This document shows, piece by piece, positions 51,919 through 62,648 of a stretch of 64,000 nucleotides of DNA. A model generated the notes under the pieces. That model was not told the origin of the DNA. It ran no database searches and was given only the letters and a program-made list of their open reading frames with translations. How positions within the stretch are numbered: the stretch's first letter is position 1; each line of letters begins with the position of its first letter. The translations under genes were made by a program, and so were the position numbers. Source of the stretch: Bifidobacterium phasiani (GTDB lineage Bacteria > Actinomycetota > Actinomycetes > Actinomycetales > Bifidobacteriaceae); contig NZ_JAHBBD010000004.1 in NCBI RefSeq assembly GCF_019331775.1, positions 62,001 to 126,000 on the forward strand, in the 5' to 3' direction.

Positions 51919-52165
51919 TCAGCTCTCCAGCCGCGGCCCGACCACCAGACCGGAGACGTCGATGTCGTCGGGCCGGGAGCGGCATACAGCACGGCGTCGG
52001 CGTTCGCCCGCGGATCCGGCCCCGCCTCGCGGCGGAACGCCTCGGCCGCCGCCCTAGCCGCCGACGGGGCCACCGTGCCCAGCAGCTCGGCGCGGACCGC
52101 GCCCGGGTAGATCGCCGTGGTGCGGATGCCGTTGCCCGACGCCGCGCGCCCGGCGCGCGACTGGC
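51919..52165 (-). pseudogene. Remnant of a short-chain dehydrogenase/reductase (3' end)
   Basis: Reading the minus strand, NGIRTTAIYPGAVRAELLGT and ADAVLYAAPG are the C-terminal signature of SDR oxidoreductases (the IYPGxVxTEL region). After a frameshift the reading continues as RPDDIDVSGLVVGPRLES and stops at 51919. The N-terminal cofactor-binding and catalytic parts are missing. This is a decayed fragment, not an expressed enzyme. Confidence 0.65.
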
Positions 52166-52415
52166 GGCGCAGGACCGGATGGACGATCCGGATGCGCCGG
52201 CGGGGGCCTCCTCGCCGCCCGCGTTCAGCTCCGACCGCGCGGTCGAGCAGGGATACGCCCTGGCCGCGTGACCGTGCCGGTGGACGACGAACGCGCCCGC
52301 GTCGTCAACCGGCTGGTCTGCCTGCATGACGAGCGCGGGCGCTTCGCCCCGATGATGCGCGGTGCGGCCCGGGCGCCGCGATGGGGCCGGCGCCCGGGCC
52401 GCACCGGGTGGGAGG

Positions 52416-55271
52416 TCAGGCCGCGCGGCGCCGCAGATAGCGGCGGACCAGCAGCACCTCGGCGCCCACCAGCAGCAGGCCGACGGCCACGTCGACGCCG
52501 ATGACGGCCATCTTCCACGGCTCCATGCCCACGGTCACGTCGCCGTCCTCATACACCCAGCTGTTGACCACGGTGTACAGGATGTGGCGGCTCGCCTCGC
52601 GCATGTACTGCACGGTGCTCGCGTCCTCGGTGTTCCTCGGCACGTTCGGACCGGACCCGTAGGTGGACAGCATCGCGTCCACGCCGTTGGCGAGCGCCGC
52701 GTCGGCGTTCATGAAGCCGTGGCCGTTGTCGCGGAAATAGTCCGAGATCGCCATGCCGTCGAAGCCCCACTCGTCGCGCAGCACGGTTTTGAGCAGGCTG
52801 CTGTTCTCGCCGGCCCACTTGATGCCCAGGTAGTTCCACGACACCATGAGCGCCTGCGCGCCGCCGTCCTTGATGCCCATCTCGAACGGCCGGAGGTAGA
52901 TCTCGCGGATCGCCTGCTCGTTGGACCACACGCAGACCATCTTGGAGTTGCCGTCGTACAGCGCGAAATGCTTGATGAACGCGTACACGCCCTGGCTCTG
53001 GCACCCTTCGATGGCCGCGGTCGCCATGATGCCGGACAGCACGCCGTCCTCCGAGTAGAACTCGTAGTTGCGCCCGCCGAACGGGCTGCGGTGGATGTTC
53101 ACGCCGGGCGCGTACCAACCGGCGATGTTCATTTCGCGGCACATGCGGCCCATCATCTCGCCGTATTCCTGCACAAGCTGCGGGTTCCACGTCTGGGCGA
53201 TCACCGTGGCGACCGGGAAGCCGATCGAGCCGGCTCCGGTGAAGTTGTTGTTGATGGCGGCGGGGCCGTCCGCATCGGTGACCTGGACCTTGCCGATCGA
53301 GTCGACGGCCGCGGTCTGGTAGCCGGCGAGCGAGGTCAGGTCGACCATGTCCTGCACGCTCATCTCGTCGAGCAGGGCGTCCCATTGCGGGTCGTCGACG
53401 TCGACGCCGCGCAGGTCGGCGAGCTGGACGCCGTTGTCGGCGCCGGTGGTCGGCATCTCGGCGTCGGGATCGAGGTACGTCGAGTAGTCGAAGTTCTCGT
53501 TGATGTGGTACTCGGCGCGCAGCTCGTCTGGCAGCTCGTCGTCGGCCTTGGCGGTGGCCTCGGCGTAGTTGGCGAAGTGGTCGGCCCGCGACAGATAGGT
53601 CACGTCGCCGGCGACGTCGTCGAACTCGTTGGTGGCGGCCGTCTCGTCGCCATTATGGGTGGCGTCGCCGCGGTAAACGACCTCGTCGGCCACTGTGTAG
53701 GTGCGGCTGTCCAATTCGGTGTGCGCGTCGGCGTTGATCGAGATCGTGTAGTCGCCGGCCTCGAGCACCCAGGCCTTGGCGTCCAGATAATCGTAGGAGG
53801 CGAGGTCGTCCTTGGCGACCGTGAACTCGAGGGTCTGCGACGCGCCGGGGGCGAGCAGGTCGGTCTTCTGCTCGTCGAGCAGGTTCGCGCTGGCCTTCTC
53901 GATGCCGCCGTTGGTGTACGGCGGGTCGTAGTAGACCTCGACGACGTCCTTGCCTGCCGTGTCGCCGGTGTTGGTCACGGTCACAGAGAAGCTCAGCTCG
54001 TCGCCGTTCTCGGCGATGTCGCTCATCCGCTGCTCGAACGTGGTGTACGACAGGCCGTAGCCGAACGGGTACTGCACGGTGGTCTCGTAGTCGATCAGGC
54101 CCTCGTCCGCGGCGGTCTCGTAGAACTTGTAGCCCACGTAGATGCCTTCGGCGTAGTCGAGGAAGGCGGGCGAGAACTCCTGCGACACGCCGGCGTTCAT
54201 GCCCTCGACCGTGTAGTCGCCCATGTTGCTGTAGTCGGTCTTGACCGCGTTGTTCCACCACGGGGCCTGCGTCATGTCGTAGACCAGCGTGTCGGTGGTG
54301 CGGCCGGAGGGGTTGATCTCGCCGGAGAAGATGCCGCCGAGCGCGTTGAACCCCACGTGGCCGGGTCCCGCGCACCAGATGGCCGACTTGATCTGGTCGT
54401 AGTCGTCGATGAAGCCGAGCTCCATCGGGTTCGCGCTGTTGATCAGCACGATCACGTCATCGAAGTTGGAGCACACCATCTCGACGAGGTCCTCCTCGGT
54501 GCGAGACAGCCGCAGGTAGTGCTCCCCCGCCTCGAAGTCCTCGTACGCGTCGGAGTTGCCGTCGAAGTTGGCCTGGCTGACGTCGGTCGGCAGGTCGTTC
54601 TGGCCTTCGCTGGCGGCGCGGGAGATCGTGATCACCGCGACGTCGGAGAACTGCCGGGCGCCGTCGATCAGATCCAGCGGATACGTGTCGACCGGCGGCT
54701 CGGGCAGCGACCAGCTCTGCTTGTTGATCGACATCTCGGGACGTTCGCTGTACGCCGCATAGAAGTCGGCGAGGTCCTGGTTCACCGAGAAGCCGGCGTT
54801 CTCCAGACCCTGCCGGATCGACACCGTGTCGTACAGCTCGTTGATGCCGCCGGAGCCGCCGCCGGCGTACGCGGGGTTCTCGGACGCCCAGCCGAACAGG
54901 TTGATGTTCGTGACATCGGTGAGCGGCAGCAGGCCGTCGTCGTTCTTCAGCATGACGAACCCCTCGCCGGCGATGGTCTCGACGAGGTCGCCGGCCTCCC
55001 GCGTCGTCTCGGCGCTGACCTGACCGGATCCCATCGTCAGGCCGATCAGCGTGGACATCGGCCCCAGGCAGACCATCGAGGCGATCGCCGTGACCGACGC
55101 CACAGCCGCCACCACGGTGTTGCCGCGCACCAGCGCGCGCAACGGCCTGCCGATCCAATGCGCCGCGACCGCCACCGCGACGCACAGCGCCAGCAGGACG
55201 CCCAACGCGATCAGATACGGCTGGCAGGTCTGCAGCACGCCGATCACATCCTCCATATTGATGCCGACCAT
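52416..55271 (-). CDS. Membrane-anchored, circularly permuted GH3 glycoside hydrolase
   Basis: A 951-aa family 3 glycosidase with domains in reversed order. Two N-terminal transmembrane helices (about 18-38 and 50-75) come first. Next is the alpha/beta sandwich (GEGFVMLKNDDGLLPLTD) normally C-terminal, then a fibronectin-III-like domain (SVTVTNTGDTAGKDVVEVYY). Last comes the catalytic barrel (VTDADGPAAINN, KHFALYD, nucleophile Asp near residue 842 in AISDYFRDN). A third helix (MAVIGVDVAVGLLLVGAEVLLV) and an Arg-rich tail close the protein. It probably cleaves beta-glucosides or plant glycosides at the cell surface. No signal peptidase site is seen. GGAGACAACA precedes the ATG. Confidence 0.85.
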   Translation of the reverse strand: MVGINMEDVIGVLQTCQPYLIALGVLLALCVAVAVAAHWIGRPLRALVRGNTVVAAVASVTAIASMVCLGPMSTLIGLTMGSGQVSAETTREAGDLVETIAGEGFVMLKNDDGLLPLTDVTNINLFGWASENPAYAGGGSGGINELYDTVSIRQGLENAGFSVNQDLADFYAAYSERPEMSINKQSWSLPEPPVDTYPLDLIDGARQFSDVAVITISRAASEGQNDLPTDVSQANFDGNSDAYEDFEAGEHYLRLSRTEEDLVEMVCSNFDDVIVLINSANPMELGFIDDYDQIKSAIWCAGPGHVGFNALGGIFSGEINPSGRTTDTLVYDMTQAPWWNNAVKTDYSNMGDYTVEGMNAGVSQEFSPAFLDYAEGIYVGYKFYETAADEGLIDYETTVQYPFGYGLSYTTFEQRMSDIAENGDELSFSVTVTNTGDTAGKDVVEVYYDPPYTNGGIEKASANLLDEQKTDLLAPGASQTLEFTVAKDDLASYDYLDAKAWVLEAGDYTISINADAHTELDSRTYTVADEVVYRGDATHNGDETAATNEFDDVAGDVTYLSRADHFANYAEATAKADDELPDELRAEYHINENFDYSTYLDPDAEMPTTGADNGVQLADLRGVDVDDPQWDALLDEMSVQDMVDLTSLAGYQTAAVDSIGKVQVTDADGPAAINNNFTGAGSIGFPVATVIAQTWNPQLVQEYGEMMGRMCREMNIAGWYAPGVNIHRSPFGGRNYEFYSEDGVLSGIMATAAIEGCQSQGVYAFIKHFALYDGNSKMVCVWSNEQAIREIYLRPFEMGIKDGGAQALMVSWNYLGIKWAGENSSLLKTVLRDEWGFDGMAISDYFRDNGHGFMNADAALANGVDAMLSTYGSGPNVPRNTEDASTVQYMREASRHILYTVVNSWVYEDGDVTVGMEPWKMAVIGVDVAVGLLLVGAEVLLVRRYLRRRAA

Positions 55272-55478
55272 TGTTGTCTCCTTTGCTCATCCGGATTGGC
55301 AGCCCTGTCAATCCGACTGTTGTGCCGACCTCCGGGTCGACGTCCTCGGACGACCCGGCTATCGGGATTCAGTAAAGCAAAGCGGTCGGCTTCGCGCTCG
55401 GGGAACGCACCGTTCTGTCGCGTGCCCGACAAAATCTGCGACGGCCGGGCGGCGGGGCGTGGCGGATGGTCCGCGGCG

Positions 55479-56201
55479 TCAGGCCGCGGCGCCCGGCGCG
55501 AGGTATTCGGAGAACCGCCGGCGGAACTCGGTGCGCCGCGGACGGCTGATGGGCAGGCGGTCGCCGTTCGACATCGCCGCGTCGTGCCCGTCGATGGCGA
55601 TGACGTGCGCGAGATTGACGAGATAGCCCGAGTTGGCGCGGGCGAAGCTGTGGTCGAGCTCGTTGAGCAGGTCCTCGAAGCGGACGATCGAGCAGACGAT
55701 CTGGAAGTTCCCCAGCATCGTGTGCACGACGGTGCGGTGGCGCACCGAATCGACGTAGATGATCTCGTCCAGGCGTATGCGACGCTCATGCCCGCCGGTC
55801 ACCACGGTGACGCTGCGGCGCGCATGGCCGCGGGATGCATGGATGCACCGGTCGAGGCTGCGGGAGAACGTCTCGTAGGACGGCGGCTTGAGGATGTAGG
55901 ACGCGGCGGCGACCGTATAGCCTTCGGCGGCGTATTCGTCGCTCATCGACACCAGCACCGCCTCGACGGCGTCGTCCATGGCGCGGACGCGGCGCATCAC
56001 GCCGATGCCGTCGACGTCATCCGGGTCGACATCGACGATGACGACGTCCCATTCGGGGACGTACCCGGACACGAAGGCGTCGCCGTCGTCGAAGACGGTG
56101 ATGTCGAACGATTCGCCGTGCTCCTCGCCGTACCGCCGGCACAGGCCGGTCAGACGCTCCTGGCAGGCCGGGGCGTTGTCCACGATCGCGATCCGCATCA
56201 T
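55479..56201 (-). CDS. Orphan LytTR response regulator
   Basis: A 240-aa regulator. The receiver domain has phospho-acceptor Asp57 (VVIVDVDPDDVDG, where MP is replaced by DP) and Lys in YILKPPSYETF. The LytTR domain (about 130-235) includes RIRLDEIIYVDSVRHRTVVH and FARANSGYLVNLAHVIAID. No kinase gene is adjacent, unlike the 14-kb pair. It lies 207 bp upstream of the permuted GH3 gene on the same strand and may control it. The ATG at 56201 follows GGAGGAGGGTGCG. Confidence 0.85.
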   Translation of the reverse strand: MMRIAIVDNAPACQERLTGLCRRYGEEHGESFDITVFDDGDAFVSGYVPEWDVVIVDVDPDDVDGIGVMRRVRAMDDAVEAVLVSMSDEYAAEGYTVAAASYILKPPSYETFSRSLDRCIHASRGHARRSVTVVTGGHERRIRLDEIIYVDSVRHRTVVHTMLGNFQIVCSIVRFEDLLNELDHSFARANSGYLVNLAHVIAIDGHDAAMSNGDRLPISRPRRTEFRRRFSEYLAPGAAA

Positions 56202-56264
56202 CGCACCCTCCTCCCTGTGGTACCGCATCATCGCACGTGGACCGGACGGGTGCGGCCCGGGCCG

Positions 56265-56310
56265 GGACACGCCGAAGGGCTCCGCGGGGTTCGGGGGATG
56301 GTCCGCGGAT
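56265..56310. repeat. Dispersed extragenic palindromic element, copy C (inverted)
   Basis: Over 46 bp it matches the reverse complement of copies A and B with roughly ten differences, sharing GACACGCCGA, GGGTT-GGGGGATGGTCCGCGG. Only one arm and flank are recognisable. A shorter fragment, GGATGGTCCGCGGCG, lies at about 55465. Confidence 0.65.
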
Positions 56311-56330
56311 AGGGGCCCGATGACGCCGAT

Positions 56331-56361
56331 GCCCGCAGAGTATATAGCGAACTCTGCGGGC
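56331..56361 (-). terminator. Hairpin downstream of aconitase
   Basis: GCCCGCAGAGT pairs perfectly with ACTCTGCGGGC around a 9-nt AT-rich loop, 80 bp after the acn stop; no U-tract. Confidence 0.6.
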
Positions 56362-56441
56362 ACCTCAACAGCCCGCCCCCGATAGGCCGTTGCCCCGGGG
56401 AGCGGTCCGGGCATGGTCGGCCGGCGCCGGCCACCCGGACG

Positions 56442-59150
<2,709 letters not shown>

Positions 59151-59276
59151 GAATTCCTCCCGGACATGTAGACGGTGCCGTGCGATGGCACCACTGACCA
59201 GTATCCGACGCCCACGTTACAGGTTCGTCTCATCGGCTCTGGCGTGTCGGCTTGTCATGTGAGACAATCCGCGGCC

Positions 59277-61856
59277 TCACGACCGGCGGCGCGCGTGCAC
59301 ACGGTCCTCGGCCCAGCGCCAGACGTGCGGCACGACGGCCAGGCACAGTGCGAAGATGACGGCGGACATGCCCAGCGCGATCAACGTGGCGGTCAGCGTG
59401 CGCCCCGTGGGCACCTGCAGCGCGAAGAACGAGGCGACGAACGGGATGAACATGCCGGCGACGCCGGCCGCCGCGAAGAAAGCGACCAGGGCGCCGCGCC
59501 ACGAGTTCAGCGGCGTGGCGACGCGGGCGAGCACGAACACGCCCATCGTGAACAGGATGATCGCGCATGTGGCGCGCAGCGACGCCAGGTCGGCGTCGGA
59601 GTCGGCGATGTCCCAGCCCATGATGCCGGGCAGGAGCCATGCGGCGAACAGCACCGACAGGCCGGTGGCCACGCCGCCGGGCAGCGCGAAGCGCACGACG
59701 CGCCTGAGGAAGCCGGGCATGTAGCGCCGGGTGTTCGGCGCGAGCGCGAGGATGAACGCCGGGGCGCCGATGGTCAGCGCGCCGATGTAGGTGATGTGCC
59801 GCGGCAGGTACGGATAGGGGATCTGCGAGAGCACCACGCCGAGCGAGATCAGCGCGGAGTACACGGTCTTGACCAGGAACAGGCTGGCGACGCGCTCCAT
59901 GTTGGCCATGACCTGGCGGCCCCGCGCCACGACGTCCGGCAGATGCGAGAACTTCGAGTCGACGAGCACCACCTGCGCCACGGCCTTGGTGGCCGGCGCG
60001 GCGTTGCCCATCGCGATGCCCAGGTCGGCCTCCTTGATGGCCAGGGCGTCGTTGACGCCGTCGCCGGTCATCGCCACGACATGGTCGCCGGCGTGCAGCG
60101 CCTGGACGATGGCCTTCTTCTGGTCGGGCAGCACGCGCCCCAGCACGTCGACGCCCTCGAGCACGCGGGCCAGCTCGCCGATGTCCTCGGGCAGCTCGCG
60201 GGCGTCCATCGCCACCGGGCGGCGGTCCCCGGTCAGCCGCACCCGGGCGGCGATCGCGCCGACGGTGACCGGGTTGTCGCCGGAGATGACGCGGCAGCGC
60301 ACGCCCTGGTCACGGAACCACGCCAGCGTCTCCTCGGCGTCCGCGCGCACGCGTTCGGAGCACAGCACCAGCGCGACGGGGCGGGCGGAGGCCAGCAGCC
60401 GCGGGTCGGACTCGAACCAGGACCAGTCGCCGTCGACGTGCCGCGTGTCCGGGCAGTGCGCGACCAGCAGCACGCGCTCCCCGTCCGCCGCGCAGCGGTT
60501 GACCTGCTCGAGCACGTCGGCGTGGTCGCCGTCCAGCGCCGCGAGGATGACCTCGGGGGCGCCCATGTACCAAATGCCGCCGGGCACCGTGAACGCCGAC
60601 GACCCCCCGCCGGACATCGCCGCCCCGACGATGCCGACCCCCTGTTCCGGATAGCCGACCGCGCTCCATTTGCGGGCCGACGAGAACGGGATGCGCACAT
60701 CGATGCCGGCGGGCGCGTACCCCTGCTCCCCCAACGCCTCGAGGATCGCGCGTCCGGTGCCGTTGGGCTGCTCCTCGTACGCCAGGTCGTACAGCGCCTG
60801 CAGCGTCGCCTGCTCGTCCGGCGCGGCCGCGTGCGGCGCGCCGTCCAGCATGATGAGGCGGTCGAAGGCGATGCCGCCGTCGGTGATCGTGCCGGTCTTG
60901 TCGAGGTTCAGGCAGTCGACGCGCGCGAGCGTCTCCACCGATTCGAGCTCCTGGACCAGCGTGTTCCTGCGGGCGAGCCTGATGGCGGCGAGCGCGAAGT
61001 TCAGCGAGGTGAGCAGCACCAGGCCCTCGGGGATCATGCCGACCACGCCGGCGACGGCCGAGACGACCGTCTGCCGCCACTCGCCGGTGGCGATGGCCGC
61101 CTGCCACCCGCCCACCGTGCGGATCTGCGACCAGGTCAGCAGGAGGCACAGCGGCACGACCAGGAAGGTCATGAACTTCAGGATCGTGTTGATGCCCTTG
61201 TTCAGATCGGAGACGGTCTTCTTGTAGACCTTGGCCTGCGCGGTCAGCGTGGCCGCGTAGCTGTGCTCGCCGACGGCGTCGACCTGCACCAGCGCCATGC
61301 CGGACACCGCGGTGGAGCCCGAGTAGATGCGGTCCCCCTCGCCCTTGCGCACGGTCCGCGACTCGCCGGTGAGCATCGACTCGTCCAGCTCCAGCCCCCA
61401 GCTGCGCAGCACCTGCGCGTCGGCCGGCACCTGCTCGCCGGAGCGGATCCACATCACGTCGCCGAGCACGATCTCGTTGTGCGGGACCTCCACGTCGCGC
61501 CCGTCGCGCCGGACCAGGAAGTCCGAGGCGACGAGGATCGACAGCCGGTCCAGCGTACGCTTGGCCTTGAGCTCGGTCACGATGCCGATGCCGGTGTTGA
61601 TGATGATGACGAAGCCGAACACCGCGTCGCGCCACGAGCCGGTGATCAGCACCAGGACCATCGCGGCGAGGATGATGCCGTTGAACAGCGTGAACACGTT
61701 CGAACGGATGATCTCCGCCAGCGAGCGCGACGTCGAGTCCTTGACCAGGTTGGACTGCCCGGCCTCGACGCGTTCGGCCACTTCGGACGACGACAGCCCC
61801 TTCCATGCGACGTCGGGCATCGACGGAACGGGCGCGGATGGTGCGGAATCGGTCAT
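59277..61856 (-). CDS. CtpE-like P-type cation ATPase
   Basis: An 859-aa P-type ATPase. The phosphorylated Asp is Asp319 (NLDKTGTITDG). The actuator loop is MLTGES, the hinge is MTGDGVNDALAIKEADLGIA, and about ten transmembrane helices are visible. Transmembrane segment 4 has GMIPEGLVLLTS, the signature of mycobacterial CtpE, reported as a calcium importer. It lacks the N-terminal CxxC domains and CPC motif of copper pumps. Calcium is therefore the best guess. A palindrome at 61918 lies in the promoter region. GAGAGGAACCC precedes the ATG. Confidence 0.88.
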   Translation of the reverse strand: MTDSAPSAPVPSMPDVAWKGLSSSEVAERVEAGQSNLVKDSTSRSLAEIIRSNVFTLFNGIILAAMVLVLITGSWRDAVFGFVIIINTGIGIVTELKAKRTLDRLSILVASDFLVRRDGRDVEVPHNEIVLGDVMWIRSGEQVPADAQVLRSWGLELDESMLTGESRTVRKGEGDRIYSGSTAVSGMALVQVDAVGEHSYAATLTAQAKVYKKTVSDLNKGINTILKFMTFLVVPLCLLLTWSQIRTVGGWQAAIATGEWRQTVVSAVAGVVGMIPEGLVLLTSLNFALAAIRLARRNTLVQELESVETLARVDCLNLDKTGTITDGGIAFDRLIMLDGAPHAAAPDEQATLQALYDLAYEEQPNGTGRAILEALGEQGYAPAGIDVRIPFSSARKWSAVGYPEQGVGIVGAAMSGGGSSAFTVPGGIWYMGAPEVILAALDGDHADVLEQVNRCAADGERVLLVAHCPDTRHVDGDWSWFESDPRLLASARPVALVLCSERVRADAEETLAWFRDQGVRCRVISGDNPVTVGAIAARVRLTGDRRPVAMDARELPEDIGELARVLEGVDVLGRVLPDQKKAIVQALHAGDHVVAMTGDGVNDALAIKEADLGIAMGNAAPATKAVAQVVLVDSKFSHLPDVVARGRQVMANMERVASLFLVKTVYSALISLGVVLSQIPYPYLPRHITYIGALTIGAPAFILALAPNTRRYMPGFLRRVVRFALPGGVATGLSVLFAAWLLPGIMGWDIADSDADLASLRATCAIILFTMGVFVLARVATPLNSWRGALVAFFAAAGVAGMFIPFVASFFALQVPTGRTLTATLIALGMSAVIFALCLAVVPHVWRWAEDRVHARRRS

Positions 61857-61917
61857 GGGTTCCTCTCAGGTCGTTCGGCGGATTCGTCTCTGTCTTCCAT
61901 TATTGGCTATCCGCCCG

Positions 61918-61939
61918 GGGGTAGGTACATATCTACCCC
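61918..61939. promoter_or_regulatory. Palindrome upstream of the P-type ATPase
   Basis: GGGGTAG-n8-CTACCCC, near-symmetric also across its centre, lies 62-83 bp before the ATPase start. A T5 run follows on the + strand, but no + strand gene precedes it, so I favour an operator over a terminator. Confidence 0.4.
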
Positions 61940-62025
61940 TGATTTTTCCCCGAAGGGTCGCCCGGCGCCATCGGCCGCGGGGACGACATCGCGGCCGCCG
62001 CCGATCGCCCCGGCGCCACGCCCGG

Positions 62026-62610
62026 TCAGCCCGCGCCGTCGACGAACGTGGTGACCATCATCTCGCGTTCGTGCGGCCTGTCGTCGATCACCGTCATCAC
62101 CGCGTCGTCGATCGCCGTCGCGTCCGCGGCCCGGTCGTTGACGGTGAACGTGGCCGCGAACAGCGTGTCGTCGTCCGGCGCGGCCAGCGGGTCGAGCAGC
62201 ACCACGGGGATGCCGGCCCGGCGCGCCTCGGACAGCGCGTCGTCCCAGCCCGCCGCATCGCCGCCCGCGTCGAGCCGGGCGACCATGATGATCGACACCT
62301 GCCGGAAGGCCATGTCCTCGACGCCTCCCTGCGCGGCGGCCGCGGGGTCGTCGTTCGACGCGCAGGGCACATAGACGGCCTTGAGTCCGGCCGAGGCGAA
62401 GGCGTCCAGCATCAGCGAATCCATGGCCGTCAGGTCGGAGCCGACGTACCCGATCACCACGTCGCCGCGGTCGAGCCCGTCGAAGGCGACCGGCGCGTCC
62501 CGGTCCTGCGTGTCCCCCACCGCCCGGCCCGGCGGCGTGCAGCCGGCGAGCCCGACGCACGCGGCCGCGCAGCACAGCGCGGCGACGGAACGGCGGATCA
62601 GCGAGGTCAT
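62026..62610 (-). CDS. Short periplasmic-binding-like lipoprotein
   Basis: A 194-aa predicted lipoprotein (lipobox VGLAGC, Cys24). The mature part, VVIGYVGSDLTAMDSLMLDA through RRAGIPVVLLDPLAAPDDDT, has the beta-alpha pattern of the first lobe of type 1 sugar-binding proteins (LacI/RbsB fold). It ends after about 170 residues, where complete binding proteins have about 280. The second lobe is missing, and no transporter genes are adjacent. It may be a sensor-like half protein or a truncated gene. The start ATG 62610 is favoured by a -10 hexamer 7 nt upstream. Confidence 0.65.
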   Translation of the reverse strand: MTSLIRRSVAALCCAAACVGLAGCTPPGRAVGDTQDRDAPVAFDGLDRGDVVIGYVGSDLTAMDSLMLDAFASAGLKAVYVPCASNDDPAAAAQGGVEDMAFRQVSIIMVARLDAGGDAAGWDDALSEARRAGIPVVLLDPLAAPDDDTLFAATFTVNDRAADATAIDDAVMTVIDDRPHEREMMVTTFVDGAG

Positions 62611-62617
62611 GGCTTCC

Positions 62618-62623
62618 ATGATA
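62618..62623 (-). promoter_or_regulatory. -10 hexamer TATCAT of the lipoprotein gene
   Basis: On the minus strand TATCAT-GGAAGCC-ATG gives the 7-nt leaderless spacing; GGAAG could also act as a weak ribosome site. Confidence 0.45.
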
Positions 62624-62648
62624 GCCGTGCGGGACGTCGCCGCAGGGG

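Larger units (their letters stand above)
51824..52415. other. 592-bp region with a gene remnant and no intact gene
   Basis: It contains the acetyltransferase promoter region, a short-chain dehydrogenase remnant (51919-52165), and 250 bp (52166-52415) in which I recognise nothing. A + strand frame from 52268 (TVPVDDERARVVNRLVCLHD) has no ribosome site and no family resemblance I can name. Confidence 0.55.

Noticed and set aside
52268..52504. 78-codon + strand ORF (starting MTVPVDDERARVV)
   Set aside because: No ribosome site or recognised family, and its 3' half overlaps the GH3 C-terminus antisense; left as unassigned sequence.
52362..56312. 1316-codon open frame on + strand
   Set aside because: It runs antisense through the GH3 and LytTR genes, both with clear motifs on the other strand.
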